Positions 41,198 to 50,873 of a stretch of 64,000 nt of DNA are shown here, piece after piece. The position numbers were made by a program, and so were the translations under genes. The notes below the pieces were generated by a model that saw only the letters and a program-made list of their open reading frames with translations, was not told where the DNA came from and did not search any database. This DNA comes from Lachnospiraceae bacterium (GTDB taxonomy: Bacteria; Bacillota; Clostridia; Lachnospirales; Lachnospiraceae): assembly GCA_017450065.1 (NCBI GenBank), contig JAFSYI010000041.1:1-64000 (forward strand), written 5' to 3'. Position 1 is the stretch's first letter. Each line of letters starts with the position of its first letter.

Positions 41198-42181
41198 TCA
41201 GCTGAGCGAGTTCACAGCTATAACCACAAGATCATCTTCTAAAAGCTCAAGCTCCGGATCGGCCGGCAGCTTCTCTTTATTCCTCACTACCATAAGCGGG
41301 ATCATATCCGGCATAAAGTGTATTTCTTTTATCCTCAGTCCGACCCATCCGCTGTCCTTTTTAATTCTTGATGTTACGTATTTAAGTCCGCTGTCTTCGA
41401 TCGGCTCTCCCATGACCTTCATTTCAGTATACTGTTCAACAAATCCGGCAGATATTATACCGGTTGGAACAGCCACCATTCCCACTCCCAGGAAGGAAAT
41501 GATAATAGCCATTATTTTTCCTGCAACGGTAACCGGATATATGTCTCCGTACCCTACCGTAAGCAGTGTAGATACTGACCACCATATACCTGAGAAGGCA
41601 TTTTTGAACTGATCGGGCTGTGCATCATGTTCGAGGCTGTACATACACAGCGAGGATGCCAGCATCAGAATCAAAATCATGGTCATTGAAGATATCAGCT
41701 GATTTTTTTTCTCTATCAGTACCGATGTGATCACATTGAAGGCATCATATCTTGAATTTATCCTGAATAACCTAAGTATTCTTATTACTCTGAATATCCT
41801 GAATGCCACAGCTCCTGCCGGAAAAACGAACGGAAGGAAGTACGGTATTATGGCAAACAGATCGATAAGTCCGTATACCGACAGTATGAACTTCAGTCTT
41901 CCCCTCAGCTTATTTCTCTCTTCAGGATACAGATAATCCGCTGTCCATACTCTGAGTATATACTCCACAACAAATATAAGTATCGTTATAAATTCAACAG
42001 CGTTCAGTACCGGCATATACGGTTCCATCTGTTCAAAGGTCTGAGCTACTGTGACGAACAGATTTACAAAGATTGCGATAACTATTAATCTGTCAAATAT
42101 AACACTCGGAAGATCTCCGCCGCTTCCTATTTCTACTATATTAAATACCCGTTTTCTTATATTTTTCTCTTTTCCTTCCAT
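41198..42181 (-). CDS. Voltage-gated-type potassium channel subunit
   Basis: 327 residues. Six-TM ion-channel fold: S1-S3 in 30-120, an S4 voltage sensor with Arg every third position (R128, R131, R134, R137, R140), S5, a pore helix with the K+ selectivity filter TVGYGD (208-213) and S6 (222-250). The C-terminal cytosolic part (about 270-327, GLRIKEIHFMPDMIPLMVVRN and DDLVVIAV) resembles a small TrkA-C-type regulatory domain. It lets K+ flow on depolarisation. It has no obvious operon partner. Confidence 0.9.
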   Translation of the reverse strand: MEGKEKNIRKRVFNIVEIGSGGDLPSVIFDRLIVIAIFVNLFVTVAQTFEQMEPYMPVLNAVEFITILIFVVEYILRVWTADYLYPEERNKLRGRLKFILSVYGLIDLFAIIPYFLPFVFPAGAVAFRIFRVIRILRLFRINSRYDAFNVITSVLIEKKNQLISSMTMILILMLASSLCMYSLEHDAQPDQFKNAFSGIWWSVSTLLTVGYGDIYPVTVAGKIMAIIISFLGVGMVAVPTGIISAGFVEQYTEMKVMGEPIEDSGLKYVTSRIKKDSGWVGLRIKEIHFMPDMIPLMVVRNKEKLPADPELELLEDDLVVIAVNSLS

Positions 42182-42429
42182 AAATGTCCCTCTGATGTTT
42201 CTCTTCTCTGTTTCCGCCTGTTTTTATCTCTCACCGTTTTCCGTTAGTGATTTCTTCACGTACATCCTGTTCTTCTTTTATATATCTCTTTATGCCCTGT
42301 GTTTCAATCTGATACTTCCGGATTTTCCTACTTCATTATAGATTTTCATACTTGATATTTGCAAGCTTTGCTTTTTGTGAAAATGTTTGTCGATTTTATG
42401 TGTTATTATTTCTATTTTCAAAAATTGAT

Positions 42430-42457
42430 TTGACTTACCATTAATTTAATATACAAT
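42430..42457 (+). promoter_or_regulatory. Candidate rubrerythrin promoter
   Basis: TTGACT, 16-nt spacer, TACAAT, about 40 bp before the rubrerythrin ATG. The rest of the 317-bp gap from the channel gene is AT-rich with no gene and no clear PerR box. Confidence 0.45.
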
Positions 42458-42498
42458 ATAAGTATAACTTCAAAACACACGACGAAAGGAGAACTTTT

Positions 42499-43083
42499 AT
42501 GAAGTATGTATGTCAGGTATGTGGATATGTTTACGAAGGCGACACTCCTCCCGAGAAGTGTCCTGTATGTGGTGTCGGAGCTGATAAATTCAAAGCCGTT
42601 GAGGGTGAGATGAAGCTTGCTGCAGAACATGAATACGGAATCTACGCAAAGACTGTTAAAAACAATCCCGATATAACGGATGAGGACAAGAAATACATCT
42701 TTGAACAGCTTAAGGCTAATTTCAACGGTGAATGTTCCGAAGTAGGTATGTATCTCTGTATGGCACGTATTGCTCATCGCGAGGGTTATCCGGAAGTAGG
42801 TCTATACTGGGAAAAGGCTGCTTATGAAGAAGCTGAGCATGCAGCTAAGTTTGCAGAGCTGCTGGGTGAAGATCTTGAGCCCAACATGAAAGCTACCACC
42901 AAGGACAACCTTGCATGGCGTGTTGACTGTGAGTTCGGAGCTACTCAGGGTAAGTTCGATCTTGCTGCATGTGCAAAGAAGAACGGCCTTGATGCGATCC
43001 ATGACACCGTCCATGAAATGGCAAGAGATGAGGCAAGGCACGGCAAGGCTCTTAAGGGATTGCTTGACAGATATTTCAAATGA
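42499..43083 (+). CDS. rbr: Rubrerythrin with N-terminal rubredoxin domain (reverse type)
   Basis: 194 residues. A rubredoxin-like FeS4 site is at the N-terminus (C5, C8, C21, C24: [10 protein letters not shown] and CPVCG), followed by a ferritin-like diiron domain (about 45-194) with the Glu/His helices [29 protein letters not shown] and [17 protein letters not shown]. In clostridia this reverse rubrerythrin reduces hydrogen peroxide and oxygen using electrons from NAD(P)H via rubredoxin or flavoproteins. AAAGGAG precedes the ATG. A single-gene unit in an otherwise minus-strand region. Confidence 0.95.
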   Translation: MKYVCQVCGYVYEGDTPPEKCPVCGVGADKFKAVEGEMKLAAEHEYGIYAKTVKNNPDITDEDKKYIFEQLKANFNGECSEVGMYLCMARIAHREGYPEVGLYWEKAAYEEAEHAAKFAELLGEDLEPNMKATTKDNLAWRVDCEFGATQGKFDLAACAKKNGLDAIHDTVHEMARDEARHGKALKGLLDRYFK

Positions 43084-43163
43084 TCCCGGCAGTTAATCCC
43101 TAAATATGCAGATCCTGCTCCGAATGGTGACAGGGTATTATATTAGGGAAGAAACTCAGTTTG

Positions 43164-45845
43164 TTATGCTTCGGTAAACAGAAGTCCAAAGGTTCCCTCG
43201 CCACAGTTAACAGCTATGGCGGGGGAAGTTTTTTGAAAATATATCTTATCAAACTTCATTCTTTCATCAATATAGGAACGGATCAGCTCCTTATCTCGTT
43301 TCGTCAGTCCCACATATGTTACAAACAGTATATTCCTGTCAATATTACCATTCGGAACCAAAACTGAGTCTATATATTTTTTCCAGACTTTTTCTTTGGC
43401 TCCAAGATAGAACTTACCAACCTTTAGCCTGCCTTTCTTCATTACAAGCACCGGTCTTATCATAAGAACATTCATGAGATTGGCAAGTCTGTGGCTTACC
43501 TGTCCCGCTCTTGCCAGGAAATCAAGGTTGTTTACGATAAAGCTTGTATGGATTTTCTTTATGCTCTCTCCAAGGAGCTCTTTTATTTCATTCGGTGACT
43601 TTCCTTCTTCCACGAGAGCACATGCCTTAAGCACGACAATACCCTGCCCGGATGACAGATGTCTGCTGTCTACAACCGTTACATTGCCAAATGAGCGGGC
43701 TGCATCCACTGCATGAGGATATCCGCTGTTTGTTATATCTCCCGAGATTGATATATGTATTATATTATTGGCCGATACGAGTGCATTTGCAAAGAAGCTT
43801 TCATGATCCGCAACATCCGCTGACTGCGTCGACACCTTATGATCCGGTTCTTCCATATATCTTAACAGACCATCTGTATCTATCTCGACTCTGTCCCTGA
43901 ATATACCTTCATCCGTTACAACCTTATGCTCAATGACAGAAATACCGTACTTATCAAGAAGCTCCTGCGGAAGATCAGCAACGCTCTCCGTCGTTACGGC
44001 GATCGTCCTCTTACGCTCACGGGTCTCCATCCACGACATACTTTCTTCTGTTATTTCTTCTTCTTCGCCGATCTTGTGCACCAGCTCTTTCGGGAGAAGA
44101 CGGTACAGCTCACTTTCAAGTATATTTCCGCTCACAGGTTTTTCTATATAGGAATCAAAACCTGCCTTCCTGTATAGCTGCCTGTTTTCCTCTCCCGCAT
44201 TTGCGGTAAGAGCAACAATTGCCGTTTCCCTGCATTTGCCTCCCGCCTGTGCCCTTATGTTTCTTAAACACTCAATACCATCCATTTCCGGCATCAGATG
44301 ATCCATGAATATTACATTATACTCGTTATTTAATGTGAATTCCAATGCTTCCCGGCCGCTCGATGCCGTATCTATCTGTATCTGTGTGGCACGCAGAAGC
44401 TTTCTTGCCACAAGCAGATTGGATTCATTATCATCCACCACCAGAAGTCTTGCCGAAGGTGCTTCAAATTTCTGTCTGTAAGTCTCCCTTCCATTCAGGA
44501 TGTTCCTGCTTGCCATATCCAGTTCACCTATTACAGAAGTCCCGGATACATCCTGCGGAATCTCCACAATAAAGGTCGATCCCTGAGTATAGATGCTGTT
44601 TACCGTTATACGGCCGCCCATCAGGTCGACCAGTTGCTTGACTATTGACAGTCCCAGGCCCGTACCCTCAATATAACGGTTGTTATCTTCATCAACCCGC
44701 TTGAAAGCATTAAACAGATGGGGAAGGCTTTCCTTCCTTATACCGATACCGGTATCGGACACAGTATATATTATGTTCATGCTGTCCCCACTCTTTTCAC
44801 CACACTGAACGGTCAGGGTTACCGAACCTTCTCTTGTATACTTTATGGCATTATTGACAATATTGATCAGTATCTGCCTGATCCTTACCTCATCACCGAT
44901 AAGCTCTGCGGGAATATCAGGTGAAACATTAACATGAAAATCAAGTTCTTTATCCCTTGCCCTCATCCACATCATAGCCACTATCTCAGAGAGCATGTCT
45001 CCGGGATTGTACGCCGCCTTTGCCAGTTCCATCTGTCCCGACTGGATCTTTGACATATCAAGAATATCGTTTATAAGATGAAGAAGGATCTTTCCGGCTG
45101 CCTCGATATTGGCCGCATCTTCCGCTACCTCTTCCGAAATATCCTCCCTGAGTATCATCTCATTAAAGCCTATTATGGTATTTATCGGAGTACGTATTTC
45201 GTGGCTCATATTTGAAAAGAAACGGTTCTGGGCTTTGCTCATCTCTTCAACCTTTTCAGCTTCCATCCTTGCCTTCTTATTCTCATTAATGAACAGAAGA
45301 TTCTGAAAAGATGTCATTATGTATATGACAAGACCTACAATGATCACAGAAACCAGGGTATCAAGTATGGCCATCTTTGACGAATGCGGAAAGACCAATT
45401 TGGAGTATTTGAAGCCTATATAGCATTCCAGCGCAGCTGTCAAAGGGATTAACGAGAGCATTATGGAACGCCATCTTCCGCTAAGTATGATCCCAACATA
45501 AAAGAAAGTAAGAGAATACCAGATAAGTGAGCCTCCTCTTGTACCTCCTCCGTAGAAAAAGCAGACCGGAAGTACGACAAAGATCGCGTTAATTGCAATA
45601 ATTATCCTGCACAGATCCAGTTTGTTCAATTTAAACAGGATAATGAATAATATCGGAAAGAAAACAGCCGAAGCTCCCAATACGATTATTTCAACAATAT
45701 TCTCACCAAGGATGATATCAGCAACAAAAACACACATTATGGCAAGCTGTACCATAACGGTTAGAAGTATGAACTGGCGATCCCTGAAATCAAGCTCATC
45801 TCCCGTAAGATGCTCTATACCCTTTTTGATAAGCTTCATCATCAC
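43164..45845 (-). CDS. Hybrid histidine kinase fused to a DegV lipid-binding domain
   Basis: 893 residues. Six TM helices in 25-182; HisKA with H215 (MSHEIRTP); HATPase_c with GTGLGLSIVKQLVDLMGG; receiver (about 470-590; LLVVDDNESN, IFMDHLMPEMDG); then from about 613 to the end a full DegV domain: AVTTESVADLPQELL, KVSTQSADVADHESFF, VDSRHLSSGQGIVVL, LDFLARAGQVS and the C-terminal LLFTEA. DegV proteins (FakB-like) bind fatty acids and usually stand alone. The fusion suggests a kinase whose output or input depends on fatty acids. It is the last of four signalling genes, 27 nt after the HPt kinase. Confidence 0.93.
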   Translation of the reverse strand: MMMKLIKKGIEHLTGDELDFRDRQFILLTVMVQLAIMCVFVADIILGENIVEIIVLGASAVFFPILFIILFKLNKLDLCRIIIAINAIFVVLPVCFFYGGGTRGGSLIWYSLTFFYVGIILSGRWRSIMLSLIPLTAALECYIGFKYSKLVFPHSSKMAILDTLVSVIIVGLVIYIMTSFQNLLFINENKKARMEAEKVEEMSKAQNRFFSNMSHEIRTPINTIIGFNEMILREDISEEVAEDAANIEAAGKILLHLINDILDMSKIQSGQMELAKAAYNPGDMLSEIVAMMWMRARDKELDFHVNVSPDIPAELIGDEVRIRQILINIVNNAIKYTREGSVTLTVQCGEKSGDSMNIIYTVSDTGIGIRKESLPHLFNAFKRVDEDNNRYIEGTGLGLSIVKQLVDLMGGRITVNSIYTQGSTFIVEIPQDVSGTSVIGELDMASRNILNGRETYRQKFEAPSARLLVVDDNESNLLVARKLLRATQIQIDTASSGREALEFTLNNEYNVIFMDHLMPEMDGIECLRNIRAQAGGKCRETAIVALTANAGEENRQLYRKAGFDSYIEKPVSGNILESELYRLLPKELVHKIGEEEEITEESMSWMETRERKRTIAVTTESVADLPQELLDKYGISVIEHKVVTDEGIFRDRVEIDTDGLLRYMEEPDHKVSTQSADVADHESFFANALVSANNIIHISISGDITNSGYPHAVDAARSFGNVTVVDSRHLSSGQGIVVLKACALVEEGKSPNEIKELLGESIKKIHTSFIVNNLDFLARAGQVSHRLANLMNVLMIRPVLVMKKGRLKVGKFYLGAKEKVWKKYIDSVLVPNGNIDRNILFVTYVGLTKRDKELIRSYIDERMKFDKIYFQKTSPAIAVNCGEGTFGLLFTEA

Positions 45846-45872
45846 TTACCCCCTTCTGCGGATTTCCCGTGA

Positions 45873-48443
45873 CTATTCTTCGTTTTCATTGGATTCAGGC
45901 TCAAATTCCATCACAAAAGGAGCCGGTTCGAATTCCATAACACAGGATACTGTATCGTCTCCGGGATCAAGCCATCCCTTTATGGCATCTACTGTTTTAT
46001 CATATAGTGCCATCATCTCATCATGCATTTCTTCCGTGATCCCGTTACCACCCTTCTTAGCCTTATCCTCCAGCTCCTTTGCCCTTTCTGAAAGCCCTGA
46101 TGCACCGATCAGCCTGGAAGTACTCTTAAGAGCATGCACATATATCTCGTAATCCTTATAGTCTTCTTTTTTATATGAATCGCTGATTTTTTTCTTCTTA
46201 TCCGGTGCTTCATTTATAAACTGTTTAAGGATAGTCTCATACAGCTCACGGTCATTCTGAGAATACCTGAGGCCTGCTTCCATGTCTATCCCGGCATCCG
46301 AAAGAGGAGAAGTACCACCGCCTTCAATCTTATTTCCCGACTGTAAGCCGGTATTATCATCTGATTCCCTGTTAACATGTTTTGAAATACTCTCATATGT
46401 TATGGCAGACTTGGGAAGAACTCTCTTTAATACCCTTTCCAGCTCAATGATCTCAATGGGCTTGCTTACAAATCCGTCAAAGCCCACAGAAATGAACATC
46501 TCTTTTGCCGTACTGACGGCATTGGCAGTCAATGCTATGATCGGCATATCCACGGCTCCGCCGTGTTTGTCGGCTCTAATGGCTTTCATCGCCTCTATCC
46601 CGTCCATTCCCGGCATCATATGATCCATGAAGACGATATCAAAGCGTTCTTTCCTGCATATATCGATGGCTGCCTGACCCGAAAGCACTGTTGTAACCTC
46701 CATACCATAATTCCTGAAGATCCCTCTTGCCACAGTCAGGTTCATAGGTTCATCATCAACAACCAGTGCTTTAAGTCCAATACACCGCATCCTGTTGTTA
46801 TCCTGTTCATATCCGGGCTCCATGTTAAGGATAGTAGTTACGGGGAAGCAGTAAAAAGGCTTCTCAAGCAGGATCGTATGCGAGCCTTCCGGCAGGGCAA
46901 AATCATCATCTGCCACAACGACAACTGTCATTTCACCTGTAAGCTTCTCTATATAGGAAGGATCGCTTTCATATTCTTCCGCAGCCACAAAAAGATGTGT
47001 CAGCCTCACAGATCCGGTCAGCCTTTTCAGATTCTCTATATTATCCACCCTGTGCATCTGTACATTCAGACCATGTACTATATTGCTTACCATCCTGTTA
47101 TAGTATTCACGCACATGCGGGTCCGGATACTTATCGAAATTCAGATATGCTCCAAGACACAGGCTCTCCCTGCGAAGCAGCGACATGCAGCCCGCAGGAT
47201 CGACAACCTTCTGCGGGATCGATACCTTTATTGTAGTACCATCACCCGGTTTGGAATGAACAGTCAGAAAGCCTCCCAAAGACATAACAAATCCACTTAC
47301 TATGGGAATCCCGAGGCCCAGGCCTCCGCCCATCCTCGTACGTCCCGAATCGGCCTGGTAGAATCTCTCTGTCATACGTTCAAGTTCTTCCTCGTTCATA
47401 CCTATGCCTGTATCGGTAACCTCAATGCACAGGTTAATGCCATAGGACTGCTCCGTTGCCGCGATCCTTACATAGACTCCCCCTTTTACGGTATATTTAA
47501 GTCCGTTCATAATAAGATGCCACAGTATCTTCTTAATCTTGTTGACATCCGAATGCATCACCGACGGTATTGCCGGATCCACATCTATGATCAGCTCTAT
47601 ATCAGGGTTCTTGTAAGGACGCAGCTGCATTACAAGATCATATAGCACAGAAGCCAGCATGTAATCCTCATCATTCCTGACAAGGATATTTCTGTCTATC
47701 TCCGAATAATCGAGAATATCGCTTATCTGCTCACCGACTCTCTTACCTGCATCCCGGATTGCCTTTAGTTCGGAGACCAGTTCATCATCCCCCGCCTTCT
47801 CAATACATACACCGGAAAGTCCGACCACAGCATTAACGGGAGTACGTATCTCATGAGATACATTTGCCAGAAAATCATCCAGTCTTTTCGTAGCATCCTT
47901 AAGAAAATCAATCTCATTCATGGATTCATTAAGTACCTGTCCCCATCTGTCTATAATGGTACCCGCGAACCATCCTGTCATAAAGATTACGATAAGATGC
48001 ATGACCGTACGGCTTATGATAAGTGCATCCAGACGTGTCCCACCCCGGACCATTATGATGATCTCGTATCCCATTGTCAGGTAGTAGGTTAATATACACA
48101 GATTGATGAGCTTCTTGATACCTGTCATCGTATACAGTATTATCACCGCCGACATTACCACTGCAAGATCAAAGGTACTGGTCTCGTGTATACCATAGAA
48201 AAAAAAAGTTCCCATCATCAGCAGGGAATATATCCACAGCCTTTCACGGGGCTTAAGCATCTGCCTGATATGTATGGTCCAGCTTGCCATGAGCGCGACA
48301 CATATTACAATAAGCGCCCATTTTTCCCATGACATAAGTAATGACTCGCCCATCAGAATGATTGAAAAAATGGTATAAGCCAGAAGGATCATGATATGTG
48401 AAGTATTAAACAATTCATTTTTTTCAATATTATGCTCGCTCAT
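45873..48443 (-). CDS. Hybrid histidine kinase with receiver and HPt domain
   Basis: 856 residues. TM helices in 15-165; HisKA with H197 (VSHEIRTP); HATPase_c with GGGLGLGIPIVSGFVMSLGG; a degenerate receiver-like domain (about 420-535, no DD pair at the start); an intact receiver (KALVVDDEPMN, IVFMDHMMPGMDG); and a C-terminal HPt domain with H770 (VHALKSTSRLIGA). It has all parts of a full phosphorelay and the only HPt domain in this cluster, so it may relay for its neighbours. The tail has a short repeated VMEFEPAP/VMEFEPES. The start is 1 nt after the stop of the c-di-GMP gene. Confidence 0.92.
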   Translation of the reverse strand: MSEHNIEKNELFNTSHIMILLAYTIFSIILMGESLLMSWEKWALIVICVALMASWTIHIRQMLKPRERLWIYSLLMMGTFFFYGIHETSTFDLAVVMSAVIILYTMTGIKKLINLCILTYYLTMGYEIIIMVRGGTRLDALIISRTVMHLIVIFMTGWFAGTIIDRWGQVLNESMNEIDFLKDATKRLDDFLANVSHEIRTPVNAVVGLSGVCIEKAGDDELVSELKAIRDAGKRVGEQISDILDYSEIDRNILVRNDEDYMLASVLYDLVMQLRPYKNPDIELIIDVDPAIPSVMHSDVNKIKKILWHLIMNGLKYTVKGGVYVRIAATEQSYGINLCIEVTDTGIGMNEEELERMTERFYQADSGRTRMGGGLGLGIPIVSGFVMSLGGFLTVHSKPGDGTTIKVSIPQKVVDPAGCMSLLRRESLCLGAYLNFDKYPDPHVREYYNRMVSNIVHGLNVQMHRVDNIENLKRLTGSVRLTHLFVAAEEYESDPSYIEKLTGEMTVVVVADDDFALPEGSHTILLEKPFYCFPVTTILNMEPGYEQDNNRMRCIGLKALVVDDEPMNLTVARGIFRNYGMEVTTVLSGQAAIDICRKERFDIVFMDHMMPGMDGIEAMKAIRADKHGGAVDMPIIALTANAVSTAKEMFISVGFDGFVSKPIEIIELERVLKRVLPKSAITYESISKHVNRESDDNTGLQSGNKIEGGGTSPLSDAGIDMEAGLRYSQNDRELYETILKQFINEAPDKKKKISDSYKKEDYKDYEIYVHALKSTSRLIGASGLSERAKELEDKAKKGGNGITEEMHDEMMALYDKTVDAIKGWLDPGDDTVSCVMEFEPAPFVMEFEPESNENEE

Positions 48444-48444
48444 T

Positions 48445-50823
48445 CTATTTCTCCCTCATATCAAAATCCTTATCCTCATCTATCATGGAGAGCATAATAT
48501 CCGCAAATCTCGGATCGAACTGGGTTCCGCTCCCCTGCAGTATCTCATTCCTTACAAAGCCCTGCGGCAACGGCTCTCTGTAGCTCCTGCGGCTCGTCAT
48601 CGCATCATAGGAATCTGCAACGGCTATTATCCTTGCCTCCTCAGGTATCTCATCACCCTTCAGTCCATCGGGATAACCGCCTCCTCCATACCTTTCATGA
48701 TGCCATCTGGCTCCATCTGCAAGCTTAGGCATATCTTTAATATTCTCAAGTATCTTGGCTCCCTTTACAGGGTGGGTCTTAATAAGCTCAAATTCTGCAT
48801 CAGTAAGCTTTGCCGGCTTATTTATCACGGCGTCGGGAACTCCGATCTTACCTACGTCATGAAGCAGTCCCATCATATATATCTCATCAAGCTTCTGTTC
48901 GGAATATCCAAACCTTCTTGCAATCTCTCTCGAATACTCGGCTACTCTGCCGGAATGGCCGTTCGTGTAGGTATCCTTGGCATCTATGGCTTCCGCCAGC
49001 GCTCTTACTATATCAAGCGTCAGATTCTCATTTTCCTCTGTCTTTCTCTCAACCTCCTGCGTGAGGTGGTTCTGCAAAAGTACCAGCTCAAGCGTATGCT
49101 TTACGCGCAGGATAAGACTGTCAGGTACTATGGGCTTCCTGATAAAATCCATTGCACCGAGTGCAAGTCCCCTTGTTTCCGTTTCCTCATCTTCATCGGC
49201 AGTAAGATAAATTACAGGTGTTCTGAATGCTCCTCCACCCTGCTCCCTTAATAATCCGAGAGTCTCAAATCCGTTCATTTCGGGCATTTTTATATCAAGC
49301 AGAATAAGATCCGGGTCATTATCCTTCATAAAATCAAGCAGGGCCTGCCCCGACTTTAGCGCTGTCACCCTGATATTATTCTTACTCAGTACACTTCCCA
49401 CAATAGTAAGGTTGGCAGGATCGTCGTCAACCACAACTACCCAGTCACTCTGTTTCTCATCATTGTATTGGTTTTCGTGAAGATCTGTGTCTACACTGCC
49501 CGATTCAACCATAAGTTCAACAAGCCTTCCGTAATCACCTGCTGACCATGATTTTCTGATGCGGTCGATAACCCGATCCACATTGTACTCTGTTATCTCT
49601 GGAAGCAGCAGAAAGAAATGATTCTCCCCTATCTGCATCATGACATCGCTGTTTCTTAATGAATTCTGAAGGAGTTCTCTGAAATGCTCGATTATCTCCA
49701 TCCTCTCTGCCGCAGGCAGCTGGGTATTGAAAAAACGGACCGTAAAAAGGAGCTTATATGCAGTACCTCTGTAACGGTCCATATATCTTATCATGTAACG
49801 GTATATATTTCCGAAAGCCTCACGTCCCATCCACATGGCGCTCTGTGGCACGCTTCTTTCCTCAAGGATATGAGTCAAAGTCCTGATATCCATATCTCCC
49901 GGCACATCATCTTCCCTGAGGTCATCTTCCCTGATGTACAGCCTGTACCCATGCTTACCGTTATTCTTTACATGATAAAGAACACGGTCGGCAATATGGA
50001 AAAGCTCTGCGAAATCCCTGCCTGCCTCCGGTACCATGACTGCTCCGACAGATGCTCCGATGGGAATCCCCATCGTCTCGCCCATTATTCTGTGCGCAGC
50101 ACCGAGCATCTCGGCATTTATTCTCTCCGAATATGTTTTCAGAGCCTCTTCATCTCTTATATTATTACTGAAAATAAGGAATTCATCCCCTCCTATGCGC
50201 CCGAAGGTTCCGCCGCCTTTCATGTTGTCCCTCATTATCTGCGCAAAGGTTATAAGTACCTCATCGCCTGTCTCATGGCCGTATATATCATTTACCAGCT
50301 TAAATGAATCAAGATCGATTATGATAAGACAGCCCTTTTCCTGAGTACACTGTCTGCTTATACGGTCATTTACTGCCGATTTGTTAAGGAACCCTGTAAG
50401 CTTGTCTATGGTAGCCTCTTCTTCGAATTTAGCCATCTGTCCATGGGTATTTATTATATTTTCTACTCTGCGGACTAAAATATCGGGGTCAAAAGGCTTC
50501 CTTATGTAATCGGAAACTCCCATATCAAAGCCTTTTTTCTCGGATGTGCTGTCATCATCTGCCGTGAGAAAGATCACCGGTACCTCGGAAAAACCAAGCT
50601 CCTTCTCCAGGTCACGGTATTTTTCAAGTGTGATAAATCCGTTCATCACAGGCATTTTTATATCAAGCAGAATAATGTCCGGAGCACCGTTCGTACGTAC
50701 ATAATCAAGAAGTGACTGTCCCGAATTAAGAGCCGTCACCCTCATATTATGGCTGCTAAGTATTTTACCGGCTGTCTTTAAGTTAGAAATATCATCATCA
50801 ACTACGATTATCCAGTCTGCCAT
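48445..50823 (-). CDS. c-di-GMP signalling protein, REC-GGDEF-REC-HD-GYP
   Basis: 792 residues, no TM. Receiver 1 (1-120, IIVVDDDISN, IILLDIKMPVMNG); GGDEF domain (about 140-300) with an intact GRIGGDEF but no RxxD inhibition site; a degenerate GGDEF-like stretch (about 310-450, QIGENHFFLLLPE); receiver 2 (about 465-585, VVVVDDDPAN, LILLDIKMPEMNG); and HD-GYP (about 600-792) with LLHDVGKIG and HHERYGGGGYPDGLKG. It could both make and break c-di-GMP under control of two phosphorylation inputs. It lies between two hybrid kinases that may supply them. Confidence 0.93.
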   Translation of the reverse strand: MADWIIVVDDDISNLKTAGKILSSHNMRVTALNSGQSLLDYVRTNGAPDIILLDIKMPVMNGFITLEKYRDLEKELGFSEVPVIFLTADDDSTSEKKGFDMGVSDYIRKPFDPDILVRRVENIINTHGQMAKFEEEATIDKLTGFLNKSAVNDRISRQCTQEKGCLIIIDLDSFKLVNDIYGHETGDEVLITFAQIMRDNMKGGGTFGRIGGDEFLIFSNNIRDEEALKTYSERINAEMLGAAHRIMGETMGIPIGASVGAVMVPEAGRDFAELFHIADRVLYHVKNNGKHGYRLYIREDDLREDDVPGDMDIRTLTHILEERSVPQSAMWMGREAFGNIYRYMIRYMDRYRGTAYKLLFTVRFFNTQLPAAERMEIIEHFRELLQNSLRNSDVMMQIGENHFFLLLPEITEYNVDRVIDRIRKSWSAGDYGRLVELMVESGSVDTDLHENQYNDEKQSDWVVVVDDDPANLTIVGSVLSKNNIRVTALKSGQALLDFMKDNDPDLILLDIKMPEMNGFETLGLLREQGGGAFRTPVIYLTADEDEETETRGLALGAMDFIRKPIVPDSLILRVKHTLELVLLQNHLTQEVERKTEENENLTLDIVRALAEAIDAKDTYTNGHSGRVAEYSREIARRFGYSEQKLDEIYMMGLLHDVGKIGVPDAVINKPAKLTDAEFELIKTHPVKGAKILENIKDMPKLADGARWHHERYGGGGYPDGLKGDEIPEEARIIAVADSYDAMTSRRSYREPLPQGFVRNEILQGSGTQFDPRFADIMLSMIDEDKDFDMREK

Positions 50824-50873
50824 GGTGTTCTCCGTGAATTTATTCCCTGAATCAATTGGTTGCTGTTACCCGG

